A stretch of 64,000 nt of DNA from Flavobacteriales bacterium (GCA_030584065.1 CP129489.1:380797-444796); one strand, 5' to 3'. Counted from the stretch's first letter, positions 26,922-36,430 are shown. Notes: generated by a model not told the origin, from the letters alone. Made by a program: numbers and translations.

Positions 26922-29339
26922 ATGGCAGCCCCCAAGTCCCAGCAGCGCAACAGCATCGTCGATGCCAAGGACCTGCGCTACCTGCTGCGGATCGCGTCCA
27001 AGAACTGGTACTTCGTGGCGGTGGCCCTGGTGCTCTCCGCCGTGCTGGCCTACCTCTACAGCTACAAGCTGCCCGACGTCTATGGCGCCCGCACCCAGAT
27101 CCTGCTCCGCGACCGCGAGGTGTACGACTACCAGACGCAGGTGTACAAGAGCATCGGCTATGTCGGCATCTACAGCGACATCGTCAACCAGAAGCGCGTG
27201 CTCACCTCCTACGACCTGGTGGACCGCACGCTGGACAAGCTCGACTTCGACGTCTCCTACTTCATCGTAGGGCGGTTCAAGACCACCCAGCACTACGGCA
27301 CGCTGCCCTTCACGGTGCACATGCAGGTGCTGAACCGCAGGCTCTACGACCGCCCCATCGACCTGCACATCCTCGACATCGACCACTACGAGCTGAGCTA
27401 CGACAAGGGGGGAGAAGTGGTGCGCAAGCGCTTCCGCTTCGACCGCGACGAGCACGACATCGACTACAACATCCGGGTGGAGCGCTCGCCCTACATGACG
27501 GCCAAGAACCTGACGCAGCTGGCGCAGACCGACTACCAGTTCGTGCGGCACGACCGCCAGAAGCTGGTGAACCGCCTGGTGAACTCCATCAAGGTGGAGA
27601 ACCAGGAGTTCACCACCATCCTGGAGGTGACCACCGAGGATGAGGTGGCCGAGCGCGCCAAGCTCTTCCTCGACTCCCTCTCCGCCGAGTACATCCGCTA
27701 CTCCCTCAAGAGCGAGTTCGACATCAACGAGAACACCCTCACCTACATCGACCGCCAGCTCAGCGAGGTCACCGTGATCCTGGAGCAGCACGAGCAGGAG
27801 CTGCTGGCCTACAAGGAGTCGAAGGACGTGCTCGACCTCTCGCGCGAGGAGAACCTCTACTTCAACGAGCTGGTGCAGTACGACAAGCGCCGCCGCGAGC
27901 TGGAGCTGGAGGTGCAGGCGCTCGATGCGCTGGAGAAGTACCTCCTCACGAGCCAGGACGAGAGCCTGCTGCCCCCGGCCAGCTTCATCATCAACGACGC
28001 CTTCCTGCGCCAGACGCTCTCGGGCCTCTACGACAAGCAGATGCAGCGCAACATGATGCTCTTCTCGGGCACCGTGTCCAACATGGCGATCACCGAGCTG
28101 GACAGCGCGCTGCAGCGCGACCGGGGCAACCTGCTCACCTACCTCAAGAACTCGCGCGAGGCCAAGCTGGGCCAGATGGCCGATGTGGGCGCGCAGGTGA
28201 GCGACTTCGAGGCCCTGCTGAAGCGCCTGCCGAAGAACCAGCGGGACATCCTCAACATCGAGCGGCGCCTGAACGTGAACGAGAAGATGTACATGTTCCT
28301 GCTCGAGAAGCGGTCGAACACCATCATCGCGCGGGCCGGCATCGTGCCGCAGACCAAGGTGATCGAGGCGGCCCGCTCCCTGGGCGTGGTGCGCCCTGAC
28401 AAGACCAAGATCTTCTACACCTTCATGCTCGGCGGCGTGGTGGTGGCGCTGCTCATCGCCTTCATCCGGGTGATGTTCTACGACCGCATCGAGAACGCCG
28501 ACCAGCTGAAGGAGCTCACCGCGCTGCCCGTCTACGGCGAGATCATCGCCAGCGAGAAGGCCGAGCAGAACTACGTGGTGGTGGACAGCGACCCCAAGGC
28601 CGCCATCACCGAGAGCTTCCGCACCGTGCGCACCAACCTGGAGTACATCCCGTCGCGCGACGACCGCGGCAAGGTGGTGCTGGTGACCAGCTACCGGCCC
28701 AACGAGGGCAAGACCTTCTGCTCGGTGAACCTGAGCGCCATCCTCTCCAAGGCCGGCAAGAAGGTGCTGCTGCTCGAGCTCGACCTGCACAAGCCCAAGG
28801 TGGCCACCGGCCTGGGCATGAGCAGCCCCACCGGCCTCAGCAATGTGCTGGTGGGCAAGCTGCCCTGGCGCGACGCCGTGCTGACCACCCAGTTCGAGAA
28901 CTTCTCCGTGATGCTCAGCGGCCCCACGCCGCCCAACGCCTCGGAGCTGGTGCTGAGCAAGCACCTGGAGGCCCTCTTCGAGGAGGCGCGCAGCGAGTAC
29001 GACTACATCCTGGTGGACACCCCGCCCGTGGGCCTCATCACCGATGCGCTCCTCATGATGCGCTACACGGACGCCACCCTCTTCGTGCTCAACACGCGCT
29101 TCGCGAACAAGGACCACGTGAACAATGCGCTGGAGGTGCTGGGCACCAACCCCAACCGCAACACCGGCTTCATCCTCAACGGCGTGCGGATGAAGAAGAG
29201 CAAGTACTACTACAACACCAACTACGGCTACGGCTACCGCTACGCCTACGGCTACGGCAGCGGCTACGGTTACGGCTACGGCTACGGCCGCAAGAGCCGG
29301 AAGGACAAGGGCACGCCCACCAAGAACGCCGACACGTGA
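26922..29339 (+). CDS. Wzc-like polysaccharide co-polymerase with BY-kinase domain
   Basis: 805-residue inner-membrane protein controlling chain length and export. Two membrane helices frame the periplasmic part: NWYFVAVALVLSAVLAYLY near residue 28 and FMLGGVVVALLIAFI near residue 505. Between them lie a Wzz domain and coiled coils. The cytoplasmic tyrosine-kinase domain has Walker A YRPNEGKT at about residue 590, Walker A' LLLELDLHKPK and Walker B YDYILVDTPP. The C-terminus (from about 764) is a very long Tyr/Gly tail, mostly GY dipeptides, where autophosphorylation is expected. It starts the polysaccharide operon, and its stop overlaps the GTG of wzm. Confidence 0.93.
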   Translation: MAAPKSQQRNSIVDAKDLRYLLRIASKNWYFVAVALVLSAVLAYLYSYKLPDVYGARTQILLRDREVYDYQTQVYKSIGYVGIYSDIVNQKRVLTSYDLVDRTLDKLDFDVSYFIVGRFKTTQHYGTLPFTVHMQVLNRRLYDRPIDLHILDIDHYELSYDKGGEVVRKRFRFDRDEHDIDYNIRVERSPYMTAKNLTQLAQTDYQFVRHDRQKLVNRLVNSIKVENQEFTTILEVTTEDEVAERAKLFLDSLSAEYIRYSLKSEFDINENTLTYIDRQLSEVTVILEQHEQELLAYKESKDVLDLSREENLYFNELVQYDKRRRELELEVQALDALEKYLLTSQDESLLPPASFIINDAFLRQTLSGLYDKQMQRNMMLFSGTVSNMAITELDSALQRDRGNLLTYLKNSREAKLGQMADVGAQVSDFEALLKRLPKNQRDILNIERRLNVNEKMYMFLLEKRSNTIIARAGIVPQTKVIEAARSLGVVRPDKTKIFYTFMLGGVVVALLIAFIRVMFYDRIENADQLKELTALPVYGEIIASEKAEQNYVVVDSDPKAAITESFRTVRTNLEYIPSRDDRGKVVLVTSYRPNEGKTFCSVNLSAILSKAGKKVLLLELDLHKPKVATGLGMSSPTGLSNVLVGKLPWRDAVLTTQFENFSVMLSGPTPPNASELVLSKHLEALFEEARSEYDYILVDTPPVGLITDALLMMRYTDATLFVLNTRFANKDHVNNALEVLGTNPNRNTGFILNGVRMKKSKYYYNTNYGYGYRYAYGYGSGYGYGYGYGRKSRKDKGTPTKNADT

Positions 29340-30214
29340 GGGCGGAGGCAGCGAGCGGCGCGCAGCAGCGGGAGGGCTGGGATGTGGTGGTGAGCCCCGA
29401 TCGTCCCTGGTGGCGCATCGACGTGCGCGAGCTCTGGCAGTACCGCGACCTCCTCCTGCTCCTGGTGCGGCGCGACCTGCTCGCCGTGTACAAGCAGACC
29501 CTGCTGGGGCCCGCCTGGCAGATCCTGCAGCCGCTGCTCACCTCCATCATGTTCGCGGTGGTCTTCGGCATCATGGCGCGCATGAGCCTGCCCGGCATCC
29601 CGCCGCTGCTCTTCTACATGAGCGCCGTGGTGCCCTGGGGCTTCTTCAACGGCGTGGTCACCCGCACCTCGCAGACCCTGGTGTGGAACGCGGCCCTCAT
29701 GACCAAGGTGTACTTCCCGCGGCTGGTGGCGCCGCTGGCCACCACCCTCAGCACGGGCTTCAACTTCCTGGTGCAGGTGGCGGCCTTCCTGCTCTTCGCG
29801 GTGTTCTACGCCGCCACGGGCCGCTTCGCCTGGGGCATCGGCGCGGAGGCTGTCCTGCTGCCGGTGCTCGTGCTCCTGCTGGTGGTGCTCGCCTTCGGCA
29901 TCGGGCTGCTGGTGGCGGCGCTCTCCACGCGCTACCGCGACCTCTCCTTCCTCATCGGCTTCGCGATGCAGCTGCTCATGTACATCAGCCCGGTCATCTT
30001 CCCCCTCTCGCGGGTGGAGGAGGGTTCCGCGCTGCGGCTCCTGCTCGAGCTCAATCCCATCACCCCGCTCATCGAGGGCTTCCGGGCCGCCTTCTTCGGC
30101 CTGCCCATGGAGTGGGGCAGCCTGGCCTACACCGCCGGGGTGGCCGCCGTGGTGCTGGCCATCGGCCTCATGCTCTTCCAGCGCGTGGAGCGCTCCTTCG
30201 CCGACGTCGTCTGA
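29336..30214 (+). CDS. wzm: ABC-2 polysaccharide export permease (Wzm-like)
   Basis: Membrane half of the O-antigen/capsule ABC exporter. 292 residues with the ABC-2 layout: an N-terminal cytoplasmic segment (VRELWQYRDLLLLLVRRDLLAVYKQTLLGPAW, read over its length) and six helices including LLTSIMFAVVFGIMARMSL and the C-terminal LAYTAGVAAVVLAIGLML. It starts at GTG 29336, overlapping the Wzc-like stop (GTGA). The ATP-binding partner begins 4 nt after its stop. Confidence 0.93.
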   Translation: MRAEAASGAQQREGWDVVVSPDRPWWRIDVRELWQYRDLLLLLVRRDLLAVYKQTLLGPAWQILQPLLTSIMFAVVFGIMARMSLPGIPPLLFYMSAVVPWGFFNGVVTRTSQTLVWNAALMTKVYFPRLVAPLATTLSTGFNFLVQVAAFLLFAVFYAATGRFAWGIGAEAVLLPVLVLLLVVLAFGIGLLVAALSTRYRDLSFLIGFAMQLLMYISPVIFPLSRVEEGSALRLLLELNPITPLIEGFRAAFFGLPMEWGSLAYTAGVAAVVLAIGLMLFQRVERSFADVV

Positions 30215-30217
30215 GCC

Positions 30218-31471
30218 ATGGAGCGCCTGGTGATACAAGCGGAGGACGTGCGCAAATGCTACCGGCTGGGCGTGATCGGCCGCGATGCGCTGCTGGATGA
30301 GGCCGCCGCGCTCTGGGGCCGCTTCCGCGGGCGCGCCGATGTGCGCAAGCAGCTCGACCTGGCCAGCGGCGAGCAGCGCGTGGGCGACTGGTTCTGGAGC
30401 CTGCGCGGCGTCTCCTTCGAGCTGCGGCAGGGCGAGGTGCTCGGCATCCTGGGGCGCAACGGCGCCGGCAAGAGCACGCTGCTCAAGCTCCTCTCGCGCA
30501 TCTCGCTCCCCACCTCGGGCACCATCCGCATGCGCGGCAAGGTGAGCAGCCTGCTGGAGGTGGGCACCGGCTTCCACCCCGAGCTCACGGGCCGCGAGAA
30601 CATCTTCCTCAACGGGGCCATCCTGGGCATGCGCAAGGCCGAGATCGAGCGCAAGCTCGACCAGATCATCGCCTTCAGCGGCATCGAGCACCACCTCGAT
30701 TCGCCCATCAAGCGCTACAGCAGCGGCATGAAGGTGCGCCTCGGCTTCAGCGTGGCCGCCCACCTCGACCCCGAGATCCTCATCGTGGACGAGGTGCTCG
30801 CCGTGGGCGATGCCGAGTTCCAGCGCAAGTGCCTGGGCAGCATGCGCGAGGTGGCCGACGGCGGCCGCACCATCCTCTTCGTGAGCCACAACATGGTGAG
30901 CGTGCAGAGCCTCTGCTCGCGCGTGCTCTGGCTGGAGAAGGGCATGGTGCGCCAGGAGGGGCCCACCGAGGAGGTGGTGCGCGACTACCTCAACACCTAC
31001 ACCCACCAGCACAGCCACCAGGAGTGGGAGCCGGGCCAGGGGCCGGGCACCGACGAGGTGCGGCTGCTCGCCGTGCGCGCCGTGAGCGGCCATGCCGGCG
31101 GCGCCTTCACCACCGATGAGCCCGTGCGCGTGGAGATCGAGCTGGAGAACGACGCCATCCGCGATGCCGACCTCGACATCCGGCTGCAGGTGCGCACCGG
31201 CAACGACGCCATCGCCTTCAGCAGCGACCTCTCGGCCAGCGCGCCGGCCACGCTCTGGAACCCGGGCCGCTGCAAGGTCGCCTGCATCATCCCGGCGCAC
31301 CTGCTCAATTCCAACACCTACCGCTTCCACATCGTCTTCTTCCGCCACGGCAAGGTCCTCTTCAAGGCCGAGGACGTCCTCAGCTTCGATGTGCACGAGG
31401 GCGCCCGCGAGGGGAGCACCTTCCGCAAGATGCCGGGCGCGGTGCGGCCCAACCTGCAATGGGTGCGATGA
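30218..31471 (+). CDS. wzt: ABC polysaccharide export ATP-binding protein with Wzt_C domain
   Basis: 417 residues. ABC ATPase with Walker A GRNGAGKST at about 78-86, signature YSSGMKVRLGFS (using SGM) and Walker B ILIVDEVLAVGD. The last 150 residues (from about 265, DEVRLLAVRAVSGHAGG...) form the Wzt_C beta-sandwich, which in O-antigen exporters reads the modification at the glycan's non-reducing end. The following genes encode sulfotransferases, so the terminal mark might be a sulfate (inference). The stop overlaps the next start by ATGA. Confidence 0.94.
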   Translation: MERLVIQAEDVRKCYRLGVIGRDALLDEAAALWGRFRGRADVRKQLDLASGEQRVGDWFWSLRGVSFELRQGEVLGILGRNGAGKSTLLKLLSRISLPTSGTIRMRGKVSSLLEVGTGFHPELTGRENIFLNGAILGMRKAEIERKLDQIIAFSGIEHHLDSPIKRYSSGMKVRLGFSVAAHLDPEILIVDEVLAVGDAEFQRKCLGSMREVADGGRTILFVSHNMVSVQSLCSRVLWLEKGMVRQEGPTEEVVRDYLNTYTHQHSHQEWEPGQGPGTDEVRLLAVRAVSGHAGGAFTTDEPVRVEIELENDAIRDADLDIRLQVRTGNDAIAFSSDLSASAPATLWNPGRCKVACIIPAHLLNSNTYRFHIVFFRHGKVLFKAEDVLSFDVHEGAREGSTFRKMPGAVRPNLQWVR

Positions 31472-32274
31472 TCCGGCAGGCGGCCCTGGCCCTGGCGCGG
31501 CCCTTGGAGCGCTGCATGCCCCGCATGCTGCCCCGGCTCGTCATCATCGGGGCGCAGAAGGCCGGCACCACCACGCTCTACGACCTGCTGGCGCAGCACC
31601 CGCGCATCATCCAGCCGCGGGTGAAGGAGATATCCTTCTTCAGCAACGACGAGGCCTATGCCCGTGGCATGGACCACTACCGCAGCTTCCTGCCGCCGGC
31701 GCCACTCTTCGCCCGGGGCTGCATCACCTTCGATGCGTCGCCCATGTACCTCTACCACCCGCAGGCGGCCGAGCGCATCGCGCGGCACCTGCCGGGCGCC
31801 CTGTGCCTGGCCCTGCTGCGCAACCCGGTGGAGCGCGCCTACAGCGCCTGGAACATGTACCACCAGTTCAAGGATGACCCGCGCAATGCGCACCGCTACG
31901 ACCCGCGCAGCTTCGAGGAGGCGGTAGAGGAGGAACTGACGGGAAGGGTGGTTGATCCGGGGCGGGCTTATTTGGACCGTGGCCGCTATGCACCGCAGCT
32001 GGAGCGTTACCGCCGGAGTGTGGGTGATGCGAACCTGCTGGTTATGCCCTTTGACCGATTGCGGACCGATCCGCACGGACTCGTGAACACTGTTCTCCGT
32101 AGGCTGGGCTTGCCGGAGTTGCCGCCAGACCATCCGGCCTTCGCCACACGCAGCAACGCACGAGCCTATGCGGCACCGCTCGATGCCCGGCTCAAGGAGC
32201 GCCTTCAGTCCTACTTCGCCGATGACCTCGAGCGGACGTTCCGCCTCACCGGCATCACCCTTTCCGGGTCATGA
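31468..32274 (+). CDS. sulfotransferase (PAPS-dependent) 1
   Basis: Cytosolic sulfotransferase-fold enzyme, 268 residues from the ATGA-coupled start at 31468; an ATG at 31459 would add three residues. The 5'-phosphosulfate loop is GAQKAGTTTLYDLL and the 3'-phosphate loop RNPVERAYSAW. It probably adds sulfate to sugars of the exported polymer. Notable: codon use changes part-way. Up to about 31920 nearly every codon ends in G or C; after that, A- or T-ending codons become common (GTA, GAA, GGA, GTT, GCT, TTT), as in the genes that follow. This suggests a recombination joint inside the gene. Confidence 0.88.
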   Translation: MIRQAALALARPLERCMPRMLPRLVIIGAQKAGTTTLYDLLAQHPRIIQPRVKEISFFSNDEAYARGMDHYRSFLPPAPLFARGCITFDASPMYLYHPQAAERIARHLPGALCLALLRNPVERAYSAWNMYHQFKDDPRNAHRYDPRSFEEAVEEELTGRVVDPGRAYLDRGRYAPQLERYRRSVGDANLLVMPFDRLRTDPHGLVNTVLRRLGLPELPPDHPAFATRSNARAYAAPLDARLKERLQSYFADDLERTFRLTGITLSGS

Positions 32275-33248
32275 CGGCGGAGCGTGAACAGATCGACCGG
32301 TCGGAACCGGGCAGCACGCCGGTCAGCCGCATCTTCGTCATTGGCAGTCCGCGGAGCGGCACGTCATGGCTGCACCGAATGATTGCCGAGCACCCCCGAG
32401 TCGCCTCCATCGAGGGCGAACTAACCGTATTCAGCCGGTACCTCGCACCGGTGATGAAGGCCTATGAGCGTGAGAAGGGACACATGGAGCGGGGTGAATG
32501 GAGCCAGGGGATGCCGCTACTCTACTCAGGGCAGGAGTTCGAGGTCGCTATGGCGGGTTTGGTGGCGCGCATCTACGAGCGTCTCCTCAGCCGCCGCCCA
32601 GATGCTACGCACGTGCTCGACAAGCACCCGGACTACTGCCATCACCTTCCGCTTATGGAGCGCTTCATGCCCGAAGCCCGCTACGTGCACATCATCCGTG
32701 ATGGGCGGGAGGTGGCCGTAAGCATGATCAGCGCCAAGCGGCGTCTGGGCTATGGCGCAGGCGAAGTGGAAGGCGCGGCCCGGGAATGGCAGGCTTCCGT
32801 GATGAAGGCCAGGGCCTTCGGCGCGGTCATCGGCACGCGCTACCTTGAGGTGCGCTATGAGGAGCTCGTGAGCGATACGGCTGCCGTGCTCAGCAGAGTG
32901 TTCAGCCATTTTGGGCTCTTCATCGGCGCCGAGGAAGTGGAGCGCATCGCGGCGGATTACCACATCTCGCGGAAGCAGGTGAGCCGCGGAGACACATCCT
33001 TGAATGCACTCCGGACCGAGCAGGGAGCCATTTGGCGCTCGCGGTTGAGCGTAAAGCAGCGGTTCATACTGGACCGCGTGGCCGGTGACCTGCTCTCCAC
33101 GCTGGGCTATGCGCAGCCTGGGTGGTGGGCCATGAGTATCATGCAGCGGATTGCTTTGCTGCCCTACCCCTTCCTGCTGAAAGTGAAGCGGTCCATAAGG
33201 GCGCTGCTGGCCATTTGGGGTTCACCCGCCATCCGTCGCGGCAGCTGA
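32271..33248 (+). CDS. sulfotransferase 2
   Basis: 325 residues. 5'-PSB loop GSPRSGTSWLHRMIAEHP and 3'-phosphate region IIRDGREVAVSM. The C-terminus ends in basic and hydrophobic helices (RIALLPYPFLLKVKRSIRALL), perhaps associating with the membrane. It is coupled to the first sulfotransferase by ATGA. Its codon use is less GC-skewed than the export genes. It is convergent with the third sulfotransferase, 8 nt away. The acceptor sugar is not predictable. Confidence 0.85.
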   Translation: MTAEREQIDRSEPGSTPVSRIFVIGSPRSGTSWLHRMIAEHPRVASIEGELTVFSRYLAPVMKAYEREKGHMERGEWSQGMPLLYSGQEFEVAMAGLVARIYERLLSRRPDATHVLDKHPDYCHHLPLMERFMPEARYVHIIRDGREVAVSMISAKRRLGYGAGEVEGAAREWQASVMKARAFGAVIGTRYLEVRYEELVSDTAAVLSRVFSHFGLFIGAEEVERIAADYHISRKQVSRGDTSLNALRTEQGAIWRSRLSVKQRFILDRVAGDLLSTLGYAQPGWWAMSIMQRIALLPYPFLLKVKRSIRALLAIWGSPAIRRGS

Positions 33249-33256
33249 TGCTCCGC

Positions 33257-34264
33257 TCAGATGGCGTTCAGCCGATCGACAATGCGCCGCGCGCGCTCAG
33301 TCAGATGCGGGTCCACGGGCATTGCACTTGCACTGAAGGAGGCCGGCCCCGCATAGGGCTTGTTGAGCCCGAGGCGCTGGCAAAGTTGCGCGTATAGCTC
33401 TAAGGGGGCTTCGCAGAAGCGCTCGTAGTGCACATCGATCGCATCGGCGGCAGGCAACGACGACAGCCCGGTCCTGACCGCCCGGTTGGTGAGCCACACC
33501 TGGGCAACGGCCTGCTCCCAAGGGGGTAGGTCCTTCACGGTCGCGTATTCCGCGGGCTTGTAGGAGTACCAAGCAGTGTCGGTGCCGAAGTACGACACAC
33601 GGGCCTTGAGCAGCGAGATTGCATTCTCAGGTACCGGTCGTTGGATGAAAAGGAATACGCTGTCGGGGAAGATCGATCGGAGCAGTGGCAGCTGCCAGTT
33701 GAGCTCCATGGCCTTGAGCAGCACGGGCTTCGCGAATACTTGCTCCATGGCGGCCACATCGCTTCGCAGCTGGGCCACTTCCGTAGGTCCCGGCTCGGCG
33801 AGGAGCCTGTCCTGCGTTTCGCCGAACCGGAAGAAACGCCGCCAGAAGTAGCCGAAGTCGTGCGGTGCATTCGCGCCGCGTGTCCGGCCGAGCTCCGAGG
33901 AGAAGGAATCTGACATTGACCGGTCCGGGAAGACCTCGCCACGGTGGTCGAGGTCATGCAGGATCCTGTGAATGAGGGCGCCGACATAGGGGTCGCTGTA
34001 GAACCGAGACATTATGTTGGTGGGGTAGGCCACTAGACCGGTGGCCGCGAGCCATTGCATCAGCAGGGTGGAGCCCCCGCGCGCGCATCCCACCACGAAG
34101 AGGACCGGTAGCCGCGGACTGGACGGACGGTCCATCAGGTCTCGGGCCTTGGCAAGGTGCTCGTTGAGCTTACGCAGCAGGGCCTCCAGCTCCGGATCGC
34201 GCGCATGCCTGCTGGTCCGTTGGAGCGATTCCCAAGGATTCAGGCCAGACGATTCAGTTGCCAT
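33257..34264 (-). CDS. sulfotransferase 3
   Basis: 335 residues on the minus strand. VLFVVGCARGGSTLLMQWLAATG is the 5'-phosphosulfate loop (ARGGST variant); FLFIQRPVPENAISLLKAR supplies the 3'-phosphate Arg and Ser. The N-terminal 45 residues are a helical extension. It overlaps the upstream DegT-like gene by 25 bp, so the two are co-translated. Convergent with sulfotransferase 2. Confidence 0.8.
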   Translation of the reverse strand: MATESSGLNPWESLQRTSRHARDPELEALLRKLNEHLAKARDLMDRPSSPRLPVLFVVGCARGGSTLLMQWLAATGLVAYPTNIMSRFYSDPYVGALIHRILHDLDHRGEVFPDRSMSDSFSSELGRTRGANAPHDFGYFWRRFFRFGETQDRLLAEPGPTEVAQLRSDVAAMEQVFAKPVLLKAMELNWQLPLLRSIFPDSVFLFIQRPVPENAISLLKARVSYFGTDTAWYSYKPAEYATVKDLPPWEQAVAQVWLTNRAVRTGLSSLPAADAIDVHYERFCEAPLELYAQLCQRLGLNKPYAGPASFSASAMPVDPHLTERARRIVDRLNAI

Positions 34265-35244
34265 GCTCGTTCCCGGATTTGTTCAGGTGAATACCGCTGG
34301 TCGATGGGGAAGGCGATGAGCCGTTCCGTTAGGTCCAGGGCCTCGGGGAACCGCTCGATGCCCGGCCGCTGCGGAATCTCCGGCCAGTAGCGTGCGGCGA
34401 AGATCCCGGCTTCGTGTATGCGCCGGAGGTCCACTGGCTGGTCGAGCAGCAAGGGATAGTTCAAGGGGCTTGACAGCCCCGCTAGGTCGAGGCGAAGCCG
34501 ATTCCGTGGACCGAGGACGACATGCGCCGCCCAGAAATTCTCCAGCCGACGGTCTCGTGCCGAGTTATGATCCAGGCGGAGGAGCAACTCATGCGACAGC
34601 CTTGAGGCTTGCTCAATCCGCGTCGAGATGTGCTGCTCGTTCCGCCCGTATGACTCACGTACCGAAGGGCCCGAACCCATGGCCCGGAGAATCAGGTGGT
34701 CGCCATGGACATCCTGGTTCGGCGCCAATTCCACACGAACGGGCCGTGGCGTGAAGAGGAAGGCTCCGTCTGGCACGCCCCGGAACTTGCGCGCCGAGTT
34801 GAAGCCATAGTGCCCTGCAGGCGGAGCCCCCGAGAAATAAGCGTGCGTGGAATCGATGACGGCCCGCGGACCCAATCGGGAGGCCAGTTGATGCACCGCA
34901 AGGGTGCGGATGCCGAAGTAGTCCACCAGGATGGTCAGCTCATCACCTGCAGGTCGCGGTTCGCTTATGGGCAGGAATTGCTCGTCGATGCAGTAGTGCA
35001 CCAACTCGATGCCGCGTTCCTGCATCGGATGCAGCAGCGTGTCGCAGGCGTAGAACGGAACGTGCACGCGCCTCGGTCGCTCCAGGTCCAGGATGAGGGC
35101 GAGGCAGGCTCTGCCGCTGCTGAGGAGCAGCGCCTCGGGATAGGGTAGCGGGCCGGGCTCGCCCCAAGGTTCCAGGCCCATGAACCCGCCGAATCCGGCC
35201 ACTTGGCCCTGTGGTGCACCGCCTGCTTGCCCGGCATTTTCCAT
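34240..35244 (-). CDS. divergent DegT/DnrJ/EryC1-type PLP protein
   Basis: 334 residues related to sugar aminotransferases but far from the core family. The opening reads LLLSSGRACLALILDLERPRRVHVPFYACDTLLHPM (over its length) instead of the usual SGTxAL start. The aspartate segment is VIDSTHAYFSG. The expected PLP-lysine stretch is FNSARKFRGVPDGAFLF, so a Lys is kept but GEGG is not. It may act on an unusual substrate or not be an aminotransferase. A GACCTTCG box ends 6 nt before its ATG. It is divergent from the canonical DegT gene at 35331. Confidence 0.65.
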   Translation of the reverse strand: MENAGQAGGAPQGQVAGFGGFMGLEPWGEPGPLPYPEALLLSSGRACLALILDLERPRRVHVPFYACDTLLHPMQERGIELVHYCIDEQFLPISEPRPAGDELTILVDYFGIRTLAVHQLASRLGPRAVIDSTHAYFSGAPPAGHYGFNSARKFRGVPDGAFLFTPRPVRVELAPNQDVHGDHLILRAMGSGPSVRESYGRNEQHISTRIEQASRLSHELLLRLDHNSARDRRLENFWAAHVVLGPRNRLRLDLAGLSSPLNYPLLLDQPVDLRRIHEAGIFAARYWPEIPQRPGIERFPEALDLTERLIAFPIDQRYSPEQIRERAWQLNRLA

Positions 35245-35250
35245 GCCCGG

Positions 35251-35258
35251 CGAAGGTC
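35251..35258 (-). promoter_or_regulatory. putative -7-like box of the divergent DegT-like gene (GACCTTCG)
   Basis: Minus-strand GACCTTCG, six bases before the ATG at 35244. Confidence 0.3.
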
Positions 35259-35292
35259 GGATTATTTCAAGCCCCGAGCGCTTGGTGCCTTG

Positions 35293-35300
35293 TACTTTCG
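35293..35300 (+). promoter_or_regulatory. putative -7 box of the DegT aminotransferase (TACTTTCG)
   Basis: TACTTTCG, 30 nt before the ATG at 35331, one mismatch to TAnnTTTG. Confidence 0.4.
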
Positions 35301-35330
35301 CCCGCGCTCCATTGGGGCTTCTTGTCTGAA

Positions 35331-36407
35331 ATGCCAGTCACCATTCCTGTCACCAAGGCCTTCCTGCCGCCCTTCCAGGACGTCGTTGGCATGCTTCAAG
35401 GCATCTGGGACTCCGGACAGCTCACCAACAACGGCCCTCTCCTCAAGCAGCTGGAAGCCGAGCTCGTGCCGCATCATGGAACGCCCCATGTCCTGCTGGC
35501 TTCGAACGGCACCATCACTCTGCAGCTGGCGCTGCGTGCCTTCGGCATCACGGGCGAGGTGATCACCACGCCCTTCTCCTACGTCGCCTCCACCACGGCC
35601 ATCCTCTGGGAGCGCTGCACTCCCGTGTTCGTGGATATTGAGCCCGACGGATTCAACATCGATGCGGACCTCATCGAGCGGGCCATCACGCCGCGGACGC
35701 AGGCCATCCTGGCCACGCACGTGTATGGCCTGCCCTGCAACGTAGAGGCCATTGCGGACATAGCTGCCCGGCATGGCTTGAAGGTGATTTACGATGCGGC
35801 GCACGCATTCGGCACCCGCTACCGCGGCCGACCGCTGCTTTCGCAGGGAGACATCAGTTCATGCAGCTTCCACGCCACAAAGATCTTCCATACCGTGGAG
35901 GGCGGCTCACTGGCCTGCGCTGATCCTGCGCTCCACAGGAAGCTTGGCCTCATGCGGGCCTTCGGCCACATCAAGGACGAGCATTTCGAGCCGGGCATCA
36001 ATGCCAAGAACAGCGAACTGCATGCCGCTGTGGGCCTGCTGGTGCTTCGGCACTTCCCGGCCATCCTGGAGCGCCGCCGTGCCCAGTGGCTCCGTTATGC
36101 CGCCGGGCTGCGCGGCATGCGCATCGCTCGGGTCCCGGCGGAGACGGAGTACAACCACTCCTACTTCCCGCTGGTGCTCGACTCCGAGCGTGCGATGCAT
36201 CAGGTGGTGGAGGCCTTGGCCGCCATCGGCGTGGCGCCCCGCCGCTACTTCTATCCGGCGCTCAGCAATTTGCCCTATGTCACCGCAAGGGGAAGCTGCC
36301 CGATTGCCGAGAGCCTGGCGCTGCGCGTCATCTGCCTCCCGCTGTATCACGACCTGGGCGATGCCGACATTGATCGGGTCATCGCGGTCGTCAGGGCCAG
36401 TGTATAA
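35331..36407 (+). CDS. DegT/DnrJ/EryC1/StrS sugar aminotransferase
   Basis: 358 residues. PLP-dependent transamination of a nucleotide-linked keto-sugar is expected, giving an amino sugar for the polymer. Visible motifs: LASNGTITLQLALRAFGI, TTPFSYVASTTAI, the aspartate segment IYDAAHAFGT and the lysine loop SFHATKIFHTVEGG. The start at 35331 (MPVTIPVTKAFLPP) is preferred over an upstream frame because the family opens with this segment. It stands alone between divergent neighbours; no dehydratase for its sugar is in the window. Confidence 0.9.
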   Translation: MPVTIPVTKAFLPPFQDVVGMLQGIWDSGQLTNNGPLLKQLEAELVPHHGTPHVLLASNGTITLQLALRAFGITGEVITTPFSYVASTTAILWERCTPVFVDIEPDGFNIDADLIERAITPRTQAILATHVYGLPCNVEAIADIAARHGLKVIYDAAHAFGTRYRGRPLLSQGDISSCSFHATKIFHTVEGGSLACADPALHRKLGLMRAFGHIKDEHFEPGINAKNSELHAAVGLLVLRHFPAILERRRAQWLRYAAGLRGMRIARVPAETEYNHSYFPLVLDSERAMHQVVEALAAIGVAPRRYFYPALSNLPYVTARGSCPIAESLALRVICLPLYHDLGDADIDRVIAVVRASV

Positions 36408-36430
36408 CCCGGCATGCGGCTGAGCCTGCG

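Noticed and set aside
29210-29290. Tandem repeat or CRISPR-like array
   Set aside because: It is coding GY repeat in the Wzc-like tail with no spacers.
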